Numbered from the stretch's first letter, positions 27,931 through 36,619 are shown. The stretch: 51,043 nucleotides of DNA from an uncultured Myxococcales bacterium (GCA_903883645.1 CAISBR010000073.1:1-51043); one strand, 5' to 3'. Notes: generated by a model from the letters alone, not told the origin. A program made the numbers and translations.

Positions 27931-28734
27931 CTACGGCTGCGAAATCGGACACACGCCCTGCACGACCACGGTGGCGTCGCCCTGGCAGTTCTTCAAGCCG
28001 GCTTGCGCCACCGCCATCAGCTGGTCAAGACCGGTCAGCGCCGCGGGCGGTTTGCCGAACTCGTACGTGTGCTTACTCGTGGCGCTGCCGTCCGAAAACG
28101 TGAGATACGCGGCACCGCCGTCCGCGCAGTCGGGGCAGCCAGAAACAAGCGGCAAGGGCTTACCGACCAGCGGATTGACTAGGCTTTCGAGCTGCGCGGC
28201 CGCGCCTGTGGTCAAGATGCCCTTCGCCTGGTGGGCGATGGTGCCGTCGTTGTCGCGAATGGTGAGCTCAAGGGCGGCGCCCTGCAGCGTCATGGTGCCC
28301 TTGCAGCCCTTCATGCACTCGCCAAACGACCAGCCGGACTCGACCAGATTGCCGGCCACGAGCGCAGTTGCCACATCGGTGGTCGGCACGTCGCTGGTCG
28401 GCACGTCGCTGGTCGGCACGTCGCTGGTCGGCGCGTCGCTGGTCGGCACGTCGCTGGTCGGCGCGTCGCTAACTGGCACATCGGCACTCGCATCGGCGGC
28501 CCCGTCGGCAATTTCTAGGGTTGCATCTGGGGTTGCGACCTCGCTGCTCGCAGTATCGCCAGTTGCCGTGTCACTTGCAGAGCCGTCGCCGGCCGCGACA
28601 TCGCCAGCGCCAGCATCGTCTTTCGTATCTGCAGCTTGCCCGTCTGCCGCAGCGGTCGAAGTCGAGGTCGTTGCGCCGCACGCCGCACCCGTCAAGCCCA
28701 TGAGAATCAGACACATCGCCATTGTAGTTCGCAT
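27931..28734 (-). CDS. Lipoprotein with a repeat-expanded Asp/Thr linker
   Basis: ATG 28734 has AAGGAG upstream. The 267-residue product has a lipobox Cys at 19 (LTGAAC) and a linker of about 100 residues rich in Asp, Ala, Thr and Ser, including six PTSD(V/A) units encoded by a 15-bp tandem repeat. The folded part (about 125-267) contains four cysteines (CMKGC, CPDC) and a LTIRDNDGTIAH segment followed by YEFGKPPAAL. No family is recognised. The linker probably pushes the domain away from the membrane. The promoter at 28772-28800 fits. Confidence 0.7.
   Translation of the reverse strand: MRTTMAMCLILMGLTGAACGATTSTSTAAADGQAADTKDDAGAGDVAAGDGSASDTATGDTASSEVATPDATLEIADGAADASADVPVSDAPTSDVPTSDAPTSDVPTSDVPTSDVPTTDVATALVAGNLVESGWSFGECMKGCKGTMTLQGAALELTIRDNDGTIAHQAKGILTTGAAAQLESLVNPLVGKPLPLVSGCPDCADGGAAYLTFSDGSATSKHTYEFGKPPAALTGLDQLMAVAQAGLKNCQGDATVVVQGVCPISQP
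28381..28470 (-). repeat. Six 15-bp tandem repeats in a lipoprotein linker
   Basis: Units GGTCGGC(A/G)CGTCGCT on the plus strand, read on the minus strand, encode SD(V/A)PT. Only the A/G position varies. Confidence 0.85.
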
Positions 28735-28771
28735 TTTAACTCCTTGTCGCAGTTGCGTCGCAGGGGCTTGC

Positions 28772-28800
28772 AGTATGCTGATGTAGCCGCCGCGTGTCGA
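28772..28800 (-). promoter_or_regulatory. Promoter candidate, TCGACA-N17-CATACT
   Basis: On the minus strand TCGACA (28800-28795) and CATACT (28777-28772) lie 17 bp apart, 38 bp upstream of the lipoprotein start at 28734. The remaining divergent gap up to 29134 shows no gene. Confidence 0.45.
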
Positions 28801-28986
28801 CGATGGCGCCGCGACACTGCGCCATGCCTACGGATTTGCTCCGCCCGCCAGTGCCGTGACGGCCTTGGGCGTGGCCCCTCCAACGCGGCATTTCGGCATC
28901 GGCGTAGGCGAGGAGCCGCGAGACGGTGTGCGGCGAAGCTCTAGGCAGATGGGGTTGTTCCGCTGAAATTTGGTCAATTCTTGGCG

Positions 28987-29015
28987 TTGACGAGGGTCGG
29001 TCGGCGGCGTAGAGT
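28987..29015 (+). promoter_or_regulatory. Promoter candidate, TTGACG-N17-TAGAGT
   Basis: The boxes are at 28987-28992 and 29010-29015, about 120 bp before the DUF4846 gene start. Confidence 0.5.
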
Positions 29016-29134
29016 CGATTCTCGGCGCCTGAGCGACCGATCTTGGCGGATGCAGTGTGCGTGCCGGCATGTTCGTGGCCAGGGCTACCGCGCTGGCCCG
29101 GCCAACCCGTCGCGCGGAAGGGATAGGTCAAAGC

Positions 29135-30040
29135 ATGGTTGCTAGGCGACATTTGGCAGTTATTACGATTAGTTGTGCGGTTACGGTTGTGCTGGCCTGG
29201 GGCGTTTGCGGTCAGTCGGCTGCCAAAGCTGCGCCGCGTGGCAAGGTGGTCAGTCCGGGTCTGCTGGCTCCGCCCACGCCGGTCGCCCCGCCAGTGGTGG
29301 TGGCCCCGGCGATTACGGCAGGGGTGCAGGTCGTTGGCAATACACCGCTAACTCGGTTTGCGGTGCCGCCGGGTGCGCAGCGGGTGGTGGTGGCCCAGGG
29401 CAGTTTTGGCGCGTGGCTGCGCAATGTACCGCTGCGGCCGCCGGGCACACCGGTAAAACTGTTCGACGGTACGCTGAAGGCCCCTCAAGACGTGCACGCC
29501 GCGGTCCTCGATTTCGATACCGGCACCAGGGACCTGCAGCAATGTGCCGACGCAGTAATGCGGTTGCGCGCTGAGTATCTGTGGTCGCTGGGCCAGGGGC
29601 AGCGCGCGTGTTTTCGGACGGCGGCGGGCAAGACGCTCCAATTTGCGGGCGGCAAGTACCCGGTGTATCGCAACTGGCTAAATACAGTGTTTAATGTGGC
29701 GAATACTGCGTCACTGCGCCGCCAACTCGAGCCGGTGGCCGACGCCCTGCAAGTGCAGCCCGGCGATGTGTACGTGGTCGCGGCGACGGGCGGGCATCTC
29801 TACGGGCACGCGATCACGGTGGTCGATGTGGCCATCGAGCCGGGCGGGCAGCACTGGGCGTTGCTGGCGCAGAGCTACATGCCGGCCCAAGACATTCACA
29901 TCTTGCGCAACGGCCAAGAGCCCGCTAAGAACAACTGGTTTCGTGTTAATGCCGATGGCTCGATCAACACCCCCGAGTGGGGCTTTGTGGCAAAGTCATT
30001 GTTTCGCTTTGGCTACGCCGAGTGCGGCAAGGGCAAGTAA
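29135..30040 (+). CDS. Exported DUF4846 protein
   Basis: ATG 29135 (GGAAGGGAT upstream) gives 301 residues with an N-terminal hydrophobic segment (about 10-28), then a Pro/Val-rich spacer. The body matches what I know of DUF4846: FGAWLRNVPLRPPGTPVKL near the start, then VLDFDTGTRDLQQCADAVMR, YLWSLG, and late LLAQSYMPAQDIHILRN and TPEWGF. Family members are secreted or membrane-anchored proteins, mainly from Bacteroidetes and Myxococcota, and have no proven activity. The conserved Cys, His and Asp residues (QQCAD, GHLYGHAITVVD) suggest a papain-like hydrolase, which is inference. It is a single gene with its own promoter. Confidence 0.8.
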   Translation: MVARRHLAVITISCAVTVVLAWGVCGQSAAKAAPRGKVVSPGLLAPPTPVAPPVVVAPAITAGVQVVGNTPLTRFAVPPGAQRVVVAQGSFGAWLRNVPLRPPGTPVKLFDGTLKAPQDVHAAVLDFDTGTRDLQQCADAVMRLRAEYLWSLGQGQRACFRTAAGKTLQFAGGKYPVYRNWLNTVFNVANTASLRRQLEPVADALQVQPGDVYVVAATGGHLYGHAITVVDVAIEPGGQHWALLAQSYMPAQDIHILRNGQEPAKNNWFRVNADGSINTPEWGFVAKSLFRFGYAECGKGK

Positions 30041-30223
30041 GCTGATTCTGCAAAGGGGGCTGGGCTGGGTCCGATGTGGTCGCAACGCCCAAACAACCCC
30101 AAGCTCCACACAAAACTTCAGCAGAAACTTCGCGTTGACGACCTTTGCCACCGGCAGTCGGCTCCGCGCCCCCTGGCGACCCGCTGCGCCAGGTTCGTAC
30201 ACCCCACTGTCGAGGTCGAGCCA

Positions 30224-30577
30224 ATGGCTCCCGCCCCTGCCGCTCCGCCGCATATCGCCCCGTTTTCGCCGTACCCGAAGCTGGTGGTCGGGGTGCTCGC
30301 CTTTCTCCAGTTCACGGTTGTGCTCGATTTCATGATTCTATCGCCACTCGGCCCCATGCTTATGCCGCAGCTGGGCATCGCCGCCCGGCAGTTCGGCCTC
30401 GTCGTCCGTGCCTATGCCTTCAGCGCTGGCGTCTCGGGCCTGCTCACCGCCGGTTTCGCCGACAAATTCGACCGCCGCACCCTACGCGAACAGGGTATGG
30501 CGCAGCCGAGATTCCATCCATCCATAACCCGATGTAATCTAAACAGAAGCTGGGTTGAGGCTTGTCCCCCGCAGTGA
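30224..30577 (+). pseudogene. Truncated MFS transporter
   Basis: ATG 30224 opens a frame whose first 90 residues are typical of a drug/arabinose-efflux MFS protein. TM1 is LVVGVLAFLQFTVVLDFMIL, TM2 is FGLVVRAYAFSAGVSGLLTA, and motif A follows (GFADKFDRRTLRE). Right after motif A, at about 30490, homology stops. The frame runs through unrelated sequence to 30577, three bases before the end of the convergent hydrolase gene. Ten further helices (about 300 residues) are missing, so it cannot transport. A deletion or the arrival of the 30580-32022 gene removed the rest. Confidence 0.75.
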
Positions 30578-30579
30578 GC

Positions 30580-32022
30580 TTACATCCCCGCGGGCAAGGC
30601 CTCGGCCGCGATGGTGTGCTTAAAGACGCTGCCGTCGGGCAAGGTGCCGCCATGGGTCCGCAGCGCGCCATAGGCCCACACGGGGCTACCGGCCTTAAAG
30701 TGGTAATCTAGAGCGCCCACAAGCACTTTCCACGCCCCGTACCAGTCCAGCGCGTCCAAGTGCGACGCCGGGATGCCCGCATCGGCCATGCCGCCGTTCT
30801 TTCCCTCGATCGCACCGGGGAACATGTGGTCCGACAGCAGCGTCGGCGTCGTCGCCGGATTGCCCACCTCGCCGCTACCCTGTAGCAAAATCAGCTCCTT
30901 ACCCAGCGCCGGCGTCACGTCGTACAGGCCCTTGGCATTGGGCGCGCTCGTCGCGTCCCACTGCGCCACGGTATCTTGGCTGCCGGCCAGGTAGTCGACC
31001 CACAGCTGCCCCGCCGGAAATTGCTTCACGTAATCGCGGGCATCTACATAGGTACCGATCGGCGGCGCCGAATTCTCGGGTGCCATGGGCACCACCAGCG
31101 TCGGGTCCGAAAAAGCACCCTTCGTATCCAGAGTTGTAGCCTTGGCCGCCGCAATCAGCACCACCTTGCCGCCCATCGAGTGCCCGGCATAGGCCACCTT
31201 CTTGGGGTCGGCATTGGGCGTCGCGTTGATACCGGCCTCGAGCGCGCCCAAGAAGTCGTCGGCCATGCGCACGTGGTCCGCGTCGGGCAAGCCGCCCAAG
31301 AAATCGCTCTCGACCCGCACAAAAATCACCACATAGCCCTTCTTGGCCACATGTTCGAGCAGCGGCCGGTACGAGCGACCCAGCTCCGCCGGGGCACCAA
31401 GCGACGCCGAACCCTCGAAAAGCTGCTTACCGTGCACAAATCCCAGCACCGGAAACGGCCCGGGCCCTTTGGGCGTGTAGATCAGCGACGGCCGCTTGGC
31501 CGGCCCCAAAGTGGTCTCAAGCATGCCAACTGCATAGGAATAGGCCGAGCTTCCCGGCTGCGCCCCCGTCGGCTGGCTGGCCAAAGGGCAGTCGCCACAG
31601 GTAATCCCAGGGTTGGCCGTGTCGCTAGCCACATCGGCACCCACATCGGCACCCACATCGGCACCCACATCGGCGCCCACATCGGCACCCACATCGGCGG
31701 CAGCATCGTTCGCCGCATCGGCCACAATGTCGCCCGCAGCTCCGGTATCGGGCTGAGGCGCGGCATCGAGCCCAGAGTCTGGCGCGGTGTCGATTGCGGT
31801 GTCGATTGCGCTGTCGATTGCGCTGTCGGCGCTCGTCGCATCTTCCGCAGCATCGGCAGGGGCCGAGTCGCCCGTGCCAAGGGAGTCGCCCGTGCCTGAA
31901 AGGCTAGAATCACCAGCACCCGAGGCATCGCCCGCGAGCGAGCCGCTACCCGCCTCTGTCGACGAACTGCAAGCAGCGGTGGCTAGCGCGACACTCGCCC
32001 AAAAAGAGACCCAAGCCTTCAT
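30580..32022 (-). CDS. Lipoprotein alpha/beta-hydrolase with a long Asp/Ala linker
   Basis: ATG 32022 gives 480 residues with a lipobox Cys at 18 (LATAAC). A linker of about 120 residues is rich in Asp, Ala, Ser and Gly, with a VGAD tetrapeptide repeat encoded by 12-bp units. The catalytic domain (about 160-480) has LIYTPKGPGPFPVLGFVHG, the nucleophile elbow A-G-H-S282-M-G-G, and a MAPENSAPP strand, as in the chlorophyllase/PET-hydrolase-like group. The late SDHMFPG or SHLDALDW may hold the catalytic His. It is likely a surface-anchored esterase or polyester-type hydrolase; the substrate is unknown. The ribosome site is weak. Confidence 0.75.
   Translation of the reverse strand: MKAWVSFWASVALATAACSSSTEAGSGSLAGDASGAGDSSLSGTGDSLGTGDSAPADAAEDATSADSAIDSAIDTAIDTAPDSGLDAAPQPDTGAAGDIVADAANDAAADVGADVGADVGADVGADVGADVASDTANPGITCGDCPLASQPTGAQPGSSAYSYAVGMLETTLGPAKRPSLIYTPKGPGPFPVLGFVHGKQLFEGSASLGAPAELGRSYRPLLEHVAKKGYVVIFVRVESDFLGGLPDADHVRMADDFLGALEAGINATPNADPKKVAYAGHSMGGKVVLIAAAKATTLDTKGAFSDPTLVVPMAPENSAPPIGTYVDARDYVKQFPAGQLWVDYLAGSQDTVAQWDATSAPNAKGLYDVTPALGKELILLQGSGEVGNPATTPTLLSDHMFPGAIEGKNGGMADAGIPASHLDALDWYGAWKVLVGALDYHFKAGSPVWAYGALRTHGGTLPDGSVFKHTIAAEALPAGM
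31631..31698 (-). repeat. 12-bp tandem repeats in a lipoprotein linker
   Basis: About five and a half units of ACATCGGC(A/G)CCC encode the VGAD repeat on the minus strand. A second set of three 12-bp units (GTGTCGATTGCG type) lies at about 31786-31826 in the same gene. Confidence 0.8.
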
Positions 32023-32132
32023 GATTCAACACCCACTAAAAATAGAGAACGCGCACAAGCGGACCGCAACCGCGCGGAACTACCCGGATTCGCGACCTAG
32101 CCACGAGCCGTGCAGGCGCCTAAGGTCTGGGG

Positions 32133-32161
32133 ACTGTAGCGATTCAGTCGGTCGCCCGCAA
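32133..32161 (-). promoter_or_regulatory. Promoter candidate, TTGCGG-N17-TACAGT
   Basis: On the minus strand TTGCGG (32161-32156) and TACAGT (32138-32133) are 17 bp apart, about 110 bp from the hydrolase start. Confidence 0.4.
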
Positions 32162-32265
32162 CGCCACGATTGTCACGTTTTTGTATCTATATGCGCACAA
32201 ACGAAATTAGAACACGGCGTGCCCGGCGTTTGCCCACCCAGCGCCAGCGCTGCGGCACGGTTGCA

Positions 32266-32937
32266 CTAGGCGCCCGTATGGTCGAACTGACCGAACTGCA
32301 GAAATGCCAGCACCTGCCGCGCCGTCTCGGGATGCTGCAAAATCCAGGTGTGATTGGCGGCAATCGCTGCAAAGTCAGCCATATCAGCGTGGTGGGTCTC
32401 GTCGACCGCTACCGTGCCATCGTGCTCGGTCTCAGCGCCAAATACACCCAAGGGATGCGTCAGCCAGCTGGTCGGATTCCCTAGTGAAAACCGCTGTGTA
32501 CCCGCTATCACGCCAAACGGTCGCGGCGGTGGCGGCAGGTCGAAGCGCTCGCCCGGCGCAGTGGCCAGCTGCACGCCGGCCGGCCCGTAGATGGCGCGAA
32601 ACAGCGCGAGATCCACAAACTTTTTGGCCACGCGGCTGCCCGCATTGGGGGGCGCAATCAGCACCGAGCGGGTCCATGGCAGGCGCTCGGCCAGCAGCCG
32701 CAGCAGCACGCCGCCCAGCGAGTGCGTCACCGCCGCCAGCGGCCGATCCGGTAACTCATTCGAAATACGGCTAAATAGCCAGTCCGCCAGGCCCTGCAGC
32801 TCGAGCTGCCGCGACGGATAGCTGACCGACCACGTGGCATAACCGGCCTCTTGCAGCCGTAAATCCAGTGTCCGCAGCGAACGTTGCGAGCGCAGCAGAC
32901 CGTGAATCAGCACCACCGTGGGCCGCAGCGCCGTCAT
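32266..32937 (-). CDS. Cytosolic alpha/beta-hydrolase, lipase-like
   Basis: ATG 32937 overlaps the stop of the upstream acyltransferase by 4 bp. The 223-residue product starts RPTVVLIHGLLRS (oxyanion HG) and has the nucleophile T-H-S73-L-G-G, a HDGTVAVDET acid segment and a late AANHTWILQH with the probable catalytic His. This is the compact PGAP1/EstA-like lipase layout without a signal peptide or lid domain. Overlap with a PlsC-type acyltransferase suggests a joint role in lipid acyl turnover, with one enzyme attaching acyl chains and the other removing them. The substrate is not identifiable from sequence. Confidence 0.8.
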   Translation of the reverse strand: MTALRPTVVLIHGLLRSQRSLRTLDLRLQEAGYATWSVSYPSRQLELQGLADWLFSRISNELPDRPLAAVTHSLGGVLLRLLAERLPWTRSVLIAPPNAGSRVAKKFVDLALFRAIYGPAGVQLATAPGERFDLPPPPRPFGVIAGTQRFSLGNPTSWLTHPLGVFGAETEHDGTVAVDETHHADMADFAAIAANHTWILQHPETARQVLAFLQFGQFDHTGA

Positions 32938-34280
32938 AGGTCCACCTCGTCGCGAGGAAAAAGCATCACCATGTCGTGCGGTTTATGCCGACTTACCAGT
33001 TCGACCACCTGCTTTTCGAGCTCGGCCTGCTCGGCCCGCAGCTCGCCCAGTTCGCGGCGCAGGGCAAAAATCCGCGTGCTGGTGGTCAGCAGGCGCTGCA
33101 GCGCTAGGCCCCGCTCGAGCACCCGCAGGGTAGCAAGCCCAGAGATTGGCATCAGAATCGCCGCCGCCAGCGCCGCCCAACCGCCCAGCCAGTGCCACGT
33201 CGCCCCCACCAGCGCCGCCGCCACCGCCGGCATCGCCAGCAGGCCCATCAGCAGCTTGGTCGTCGCCACCACATCCTTACGGGGCGAAACTAGCGGACCT
33301 GCAAGGCCAATCACCAACCCCATCGGCGCGTGCAGCACGCCCCCCGCCAGCGCCAGGGGCAGCCACAGCCCCAGTAGCAGCACGTGCCCTACCGCCCGCC
33401 CAGCCAGTTCGATCGGTCGCCAATTGCGTTGCAGGTCGCGGTCGTACAACCCCGCCGCCTCGAGCCGCTCTAGCCAGGCCTGCACCCGCGCAAACACCGC
33501 CGCCACATCCGGCTCGTGCGCAAGTTGCGGATACGCCGCATTAAAACGCCGCGCCAGCTCGACACGCTCGCTCAGCGAAATCCCCGGCGGCTGATACAGG
33601 CGGCGCACCGCATCGAGCACCCGCAAAGTCGGCCAATCGGCGGCATTCACGGTCAACGCCCGCAGATTGCCCTCGACTTGGTTTGTGAGCCGGCGCGCGG
33701 CCCCGTGCAGGTCGGTCTTGGCCTGGGCCAGCAGCGCGGCATCCAGCGTCAGCGGCGCCCCGTACTGCACCAGCACGCGACTGCGAAAACGCTTGGCGCG
33801 CATATAGTTCAGACCCACCGGCACGATCACCGGCGCCACCCCCGCCAGCGCAGTCTGCAGGGCAATGCGCGCCGCACCGGTCTTTAGGTCGTGCAGGTGC
33901 GCGTCGTCGTGCGACAGGCCTTCGGGGAAGATGCCCATCGCACCACCCGCCGCCAGCACACCGGTCAACGTGGCAAATGCGTCGCCATTATCTAGAGTTG
34001 TGCCGTGGTCCGCCCGCCGCGCAATGGGCACCGCCCCCAGCCCCAGCAGCACCGGTCGCAGCAGCGCACTGCGAAACAGCACATCTTTGGCGGCAAAGCG
34101 CACCTGCCGCTGGGTCACTGCCACCAGCAGCGCCGGATCAATCAGCGAATTGGGGTGGTTACCAGCCAAGATGAGCGGCCCCTGCGTCGGCACCAGCTCG
34201 TCGCCTACCACCGCAATCTCGCGAAAAAACACCCGCAGGGCGGTAGCCAGCACGCGTCGCAGCAGGGCGTAAAGCAGCAG
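32934..34280 (-). CDS. PlsC-type glycerophospholipid acyltransferase with C-terminal membrane helices
   Basis: The annotatable GTG start is 34253. Nine codons upstream, however, a CTG at 34280 sits 6 bases after GGAGG (34291-34287) and 30 bp after a good -10 box. It also restores the LLYALLRR segment typical of this family's N-terminus, so I favour 34280 (448 residues). Counting from 34253, the motifs are NHPNSLID (H33, D39) and FPEG (109-112), the catalytic and phosphate-binding blocks of lysophosphatidic-acid and glycerol-3-phosphate acyltransferases. Residues about 290-390 hold two to three membrane segments, and the end is coiled coil (LRRELGELRAEQAELEKQ). It probably acylates lysophospholipid at the inner membrane. 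It overlaps the lipase gene by 4 bp. Confidence 0.85.
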   Translation of the reverse strand: MLLYALLRRVLATALRVFFREIAVVGDELVPTQGPLILAGNHPNSLIDPALLVAVTQRQVRFAAKDVLFRSALLRPVLLGLGAVPIARRADHGTTLDNGDAFATLTGVLAAGGAMGIFPEGLSHDDAHLHDLKTGAARIALQTALAGVAPVIVPVGLNYMRAKRFRSRVLVQYGAPLTLDAALLAQAKTDLHGAARRLTNQVEGNLRALTVNAADWPTLRVLDAVRRLYQPPGISLSERVELARRFNAAYPQLAHEPDVAAVFARVQAWLERLEAAGLYDRDLQRNWRPIELAGRAVGHVLLLGLWLPLALAGGVLHAPMGLVIGLAGPLVSPRKDVVATTKLLMGLLAMPAVAAALVGATWHWLGGWAALAAAILMPISGLATLRVLERGLALQRLLTTSTRIFALRRELGELRAEQAELEKQVVELVSRHKPHDMVMLFPRDEVDL

Positions 34281-34310
34281 GGGGGGCCTCCAACGGCAGC
34301 GAACTCGGCG

Positions 34311-34339
34311 AAGCTACCCGGCTTTGGCGCTCACGGCAA
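34311..34339 (-). promoter_or_regulatory. Promoter candidate, TTGCCG-N17-TAGCTT
   Basis: On the minus strand TTGCCG (34339-34334) and TAGCTT (34316-34311) are 17 bp apart. The predicted transcript start (about 34304) lies just ahead of GGAGG at 34291-34287, supporting a start at 34280. Confidence 0.5.
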
Positions 34340-34380
34340 GGCTGGGCTGCAGCGCAACCGGGCGCGTGCCGTCTAACCGC

Positions 34381-34409
34381 TTGAACTTGCGCGACCGCGA
34401 CTCTATCCT
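34381..34409 (+). promoter_or_regulatory. Promoter candidate, TTGAAC-N17-TATCCT
   Basis: The boxes are at 34381-34386 and 34404-34409, 80 bp before the TLD-protein start, divergent from the acyltransferase promoter. Confidence 0.45.
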
Positions 34410-34488
34410 AGTGGGCACGCGCGGCGAAGGGCTCTCCTGGTGAGTCTGCCCCCGCGCGACAGGTTGTTACCGCGCCGGAGGCCCTTTG

Positions 34489-36528
34489 ATGTACCCAACG
34501 TCCCTAACGAATTTCATGGCCCGCGTGCCGGGCGCCGCTCGGTTAGCGCGCGTGGCAACCGGTGTACTCGCGGTCGCGCTGCTCCTTGGTGCCAGCGTAG
34601 CCTCCGCAGCCGTGCCCAGCACCGCCACAGTCGAAGGCCTGCTCGCCTCGGCAGGTGGCGGCCCCGCGGCCGACGGCAATTACAACGTCACCTTCGCCAT
34701 TTATGCAGCTGAAACAGGTGGTTCTGCCGTATGGAGCGAGGGCCCGGTCAGCATCACCGCCAAGTCGGGCCAGTTTAGCTGGCAATTGGGCAGCAAGGCG
34801 CCGCTCAGCACCACCACCTTGAGCATGACCACCGCGTGGCTGGGCGTAACCATCGGTAGTGACCCCGAATTGGGCCGCCGACCCCTTAATGCCAGCTTGT
34901 ACGCCCTGCGCGCCGCCGTGGCCGAGTCGCTCGAGTGCTCGGGCTGCCTAAAGGCGACTGCGCTCGACGCGGGTGTGCTACAACCCTATGCCAAGACTGC
35001 AGATCTATCGATATTTGCCAAGTCCGCCGACCTGGCCGCGTATGTCAAGGCCACGGACCTGGCGGGCTACGCCAAGACCGCCGACTTGGGCGCGTACGCC
35101 AAGACCTCGGATCTAACTAATTATGTTCAGGCTTCGGCGCTCGCCAAGGTGGCCGGCACCGGCAGCTACACCGACCTAATCAACGCGCCCAACTTGGCCA
35201 AAGTCGCCGTGTCGGGCAGCTACGCCGACCTGCTCAACGCGCCCGCAGCCGTCGCAGTCGGCAAGCTGTGCGGCACAGGTCTCTTCCTTAAGGGTTTCAA
35301 CGCAGACGGCAGCATCAACTGCCTCGCGCTCAAAGAGACCGACATGCCCGGCGACGGCATCGACGAAGTCAGCAACGGCCTGATCAACAACCAGTTTGCC
35401 GACTCGCAGGCCGGCACCGCCGACGTGGCCATCCCCGACGGTCTGGGCGCCGGCAAGACCGACACCCTCACCTTCCCCGACATCGGCCTCGCGCAAAAGA
35501 TCTGGGTCAACATGACGCTCAACAACTCGGACCTGAGCGGCGTCAAGGTCGAGCTCTACGGCCCAGGTATCTCGACTCCCTACGTTTTATATAGCGGTGG
35601 CAAGACCGGCACCGTGCTGACCACCAACTTCAACACCGACACCCCCATCGTCTCGGGCGACATGAACGCCGACTGGGTGGGCAAGAACATCAAGGGCTCT
35701 TGGTCGATTACCGTCAAAGACTTAAAGACGGGCGGCGGCACAGGCGGCTTCGACGGTAAGTACAACTGGACCATCGCGATTCAGACCCTGTCGAGCAAGA
35801 AGATTCAGATCAAAGGCAACGTCTTGGTCGACGGCAGCGTCAAGGTCGGCACCGACTCGGCCACGTGTGCCGCCGGCGTCGAGGGCACACTTCGCTACAA
35901 CAACAACACCATCGAGCTCTGCAACGGCAGCGCGTGGATTCCGTGGTTTGGCACCGGCGGCTTCAGCGGCTCGAAGATTGTCACGCCCGTTTACGCTGCA
36001 ATGATCAACGGTTGGGTGGGCAACCCCTTCAAGACCTGGAAGCTGTGCTACCGCCGCTCCGACGATGGCGCCGCGTCGTCGACCTTCCACTCCAAGTGCA
36101 ACAACAAGGGCGACACCGTGACGGTCGCAACCCTAGATAATGGTCAAATTATCGGCGGTTATGCCGGTTGTTCGTGGTACAGCAACGCCAACTACCGCTA
36201 CCAATGCGGCGGCAGCTTCGTGTTCAACTTGATCAAGGGCCACAAGTTCAACAAGCGCACGTACGAAAACGGCGACAGCAACTCGTTCTCGTACTCGTAT
36301 TGGACCTATGATAACAACAGCTACGGCCCCACCTGGGGCGGCGGCCACGACCTCTACATCGCGAGCGACATGACCACGGGCTACTGCAACCTGGGCCACG
36401 ACTACACCTGCCGCTTCGGCAGTGCCGGCGGCTACAGCGGCTACGGCGACGCGGCCTGCCAAAACGACTTTTGCGGCTCGTACAACAGCTGGAAAATCAC
36501 GGAGCTAGAAGTCTGGAGCTCGCTCTAG
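34489..36528 (+). CDS. Secreted protein with tail-fibre-like repeats, P-domain and TLD domain
   Basis: ATG 34489 has GGAGG 7 bases upstream and gives 679 residues. A type I signal peptide ends ASVASAA (about 40). Residues about 45-140 are a strand-rich module (GNYNVTFAIYAAETGG, then GQFSWQLG and RRPLNASLYALR). An 8-residue repeat (YAKTADLx) runs from about 165 to 215, followed by two GSYxDLxNAP units; both are typical of phage tail fibres. Residues about 303-434 resemble a proprotein-convertase P-domain (VAIPDG, LSGVKVELYGP, GKNIKGSWSITVKD). The last 170 residues match the TLD domain: WKLCYRRSDDG, FHSKC, GQIIGGYAGCSW, FVFNL, WGGGHDLYI, ITELEVW. TLD domains are mainly eukaryotic and here the domain is Cys-rich and exported. 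Function is unknown; a surface fibre with a binding head is likely. Confidence 0.8.
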   Translation: MYPTSLTNFMARVPGAARLARVATGVLAVALLLGASVASAAVPSTATVEGLLASAGGGPAADGNYNVTFAIYAAETGGSAVWSEGPVSITAKSGQFSWQLGSKAPLSTTTLSMTTAWLGVTIGSDPELGRRPLNASLYALRAAVAESLECSGCLKATALDAGVLQPYAKTADLSIFAKSADLAAYVKATDLAGYAKTADLGAYAKTSDLTNYVQASALAKVAGTGSYTDLINAPNLAKVAVSGSYADLLNAPAAVAVGKLCGTGLFLKGFNADGSINCLALKETDMPGDGIDEVSNGLINNQFADSQAGTADVAIPDGLGAGKTDTLTFPDIGLAQKIWVNMTLNNSDLSGVKVELYGPGISTPYVLYSGGKTGTVLTTNFNTDTPIVSGDMNADWVGKNIKGSWSITVKDLKTGGGTGGFDGKYNWTIAIQTLSSKKIQIKGNVLVDGSVKVGTDSATCAAGVEGTLRYNNNTIELCNGSAWIPWFGTGGFSGSKIVTPVYAAMINGWVGNPFKTWKLCYRRSDDGAASSTFHSKCNNKGDTVTVATLDNGQIIGGYAGCSWYSNANYRYQCGGSFVFNLIKGHKFNKRTYENGDSNSFSYSYWTYDNNSYGPTWGGGHDLYIASDMTTGYCNLGHDYTCRFGSAGGYSGYGDAACQNDFCGSYNSWKITELEVWSSL

Positions 36529-36619
36529 GTCCGTGGCATCCTAGGTTTGTAAGCGGACCCAGCGCGCCGCGAAGCCAAAGGCGCTGGGGCAGGCCGATGC
36601 TGCGAAGTAGGCGAATCTG

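Noticed and set aside
28378..28475. CRISPR-like regular repeats
   Set aside because: The units are contiguous 15-bp coding repeats without spacers.
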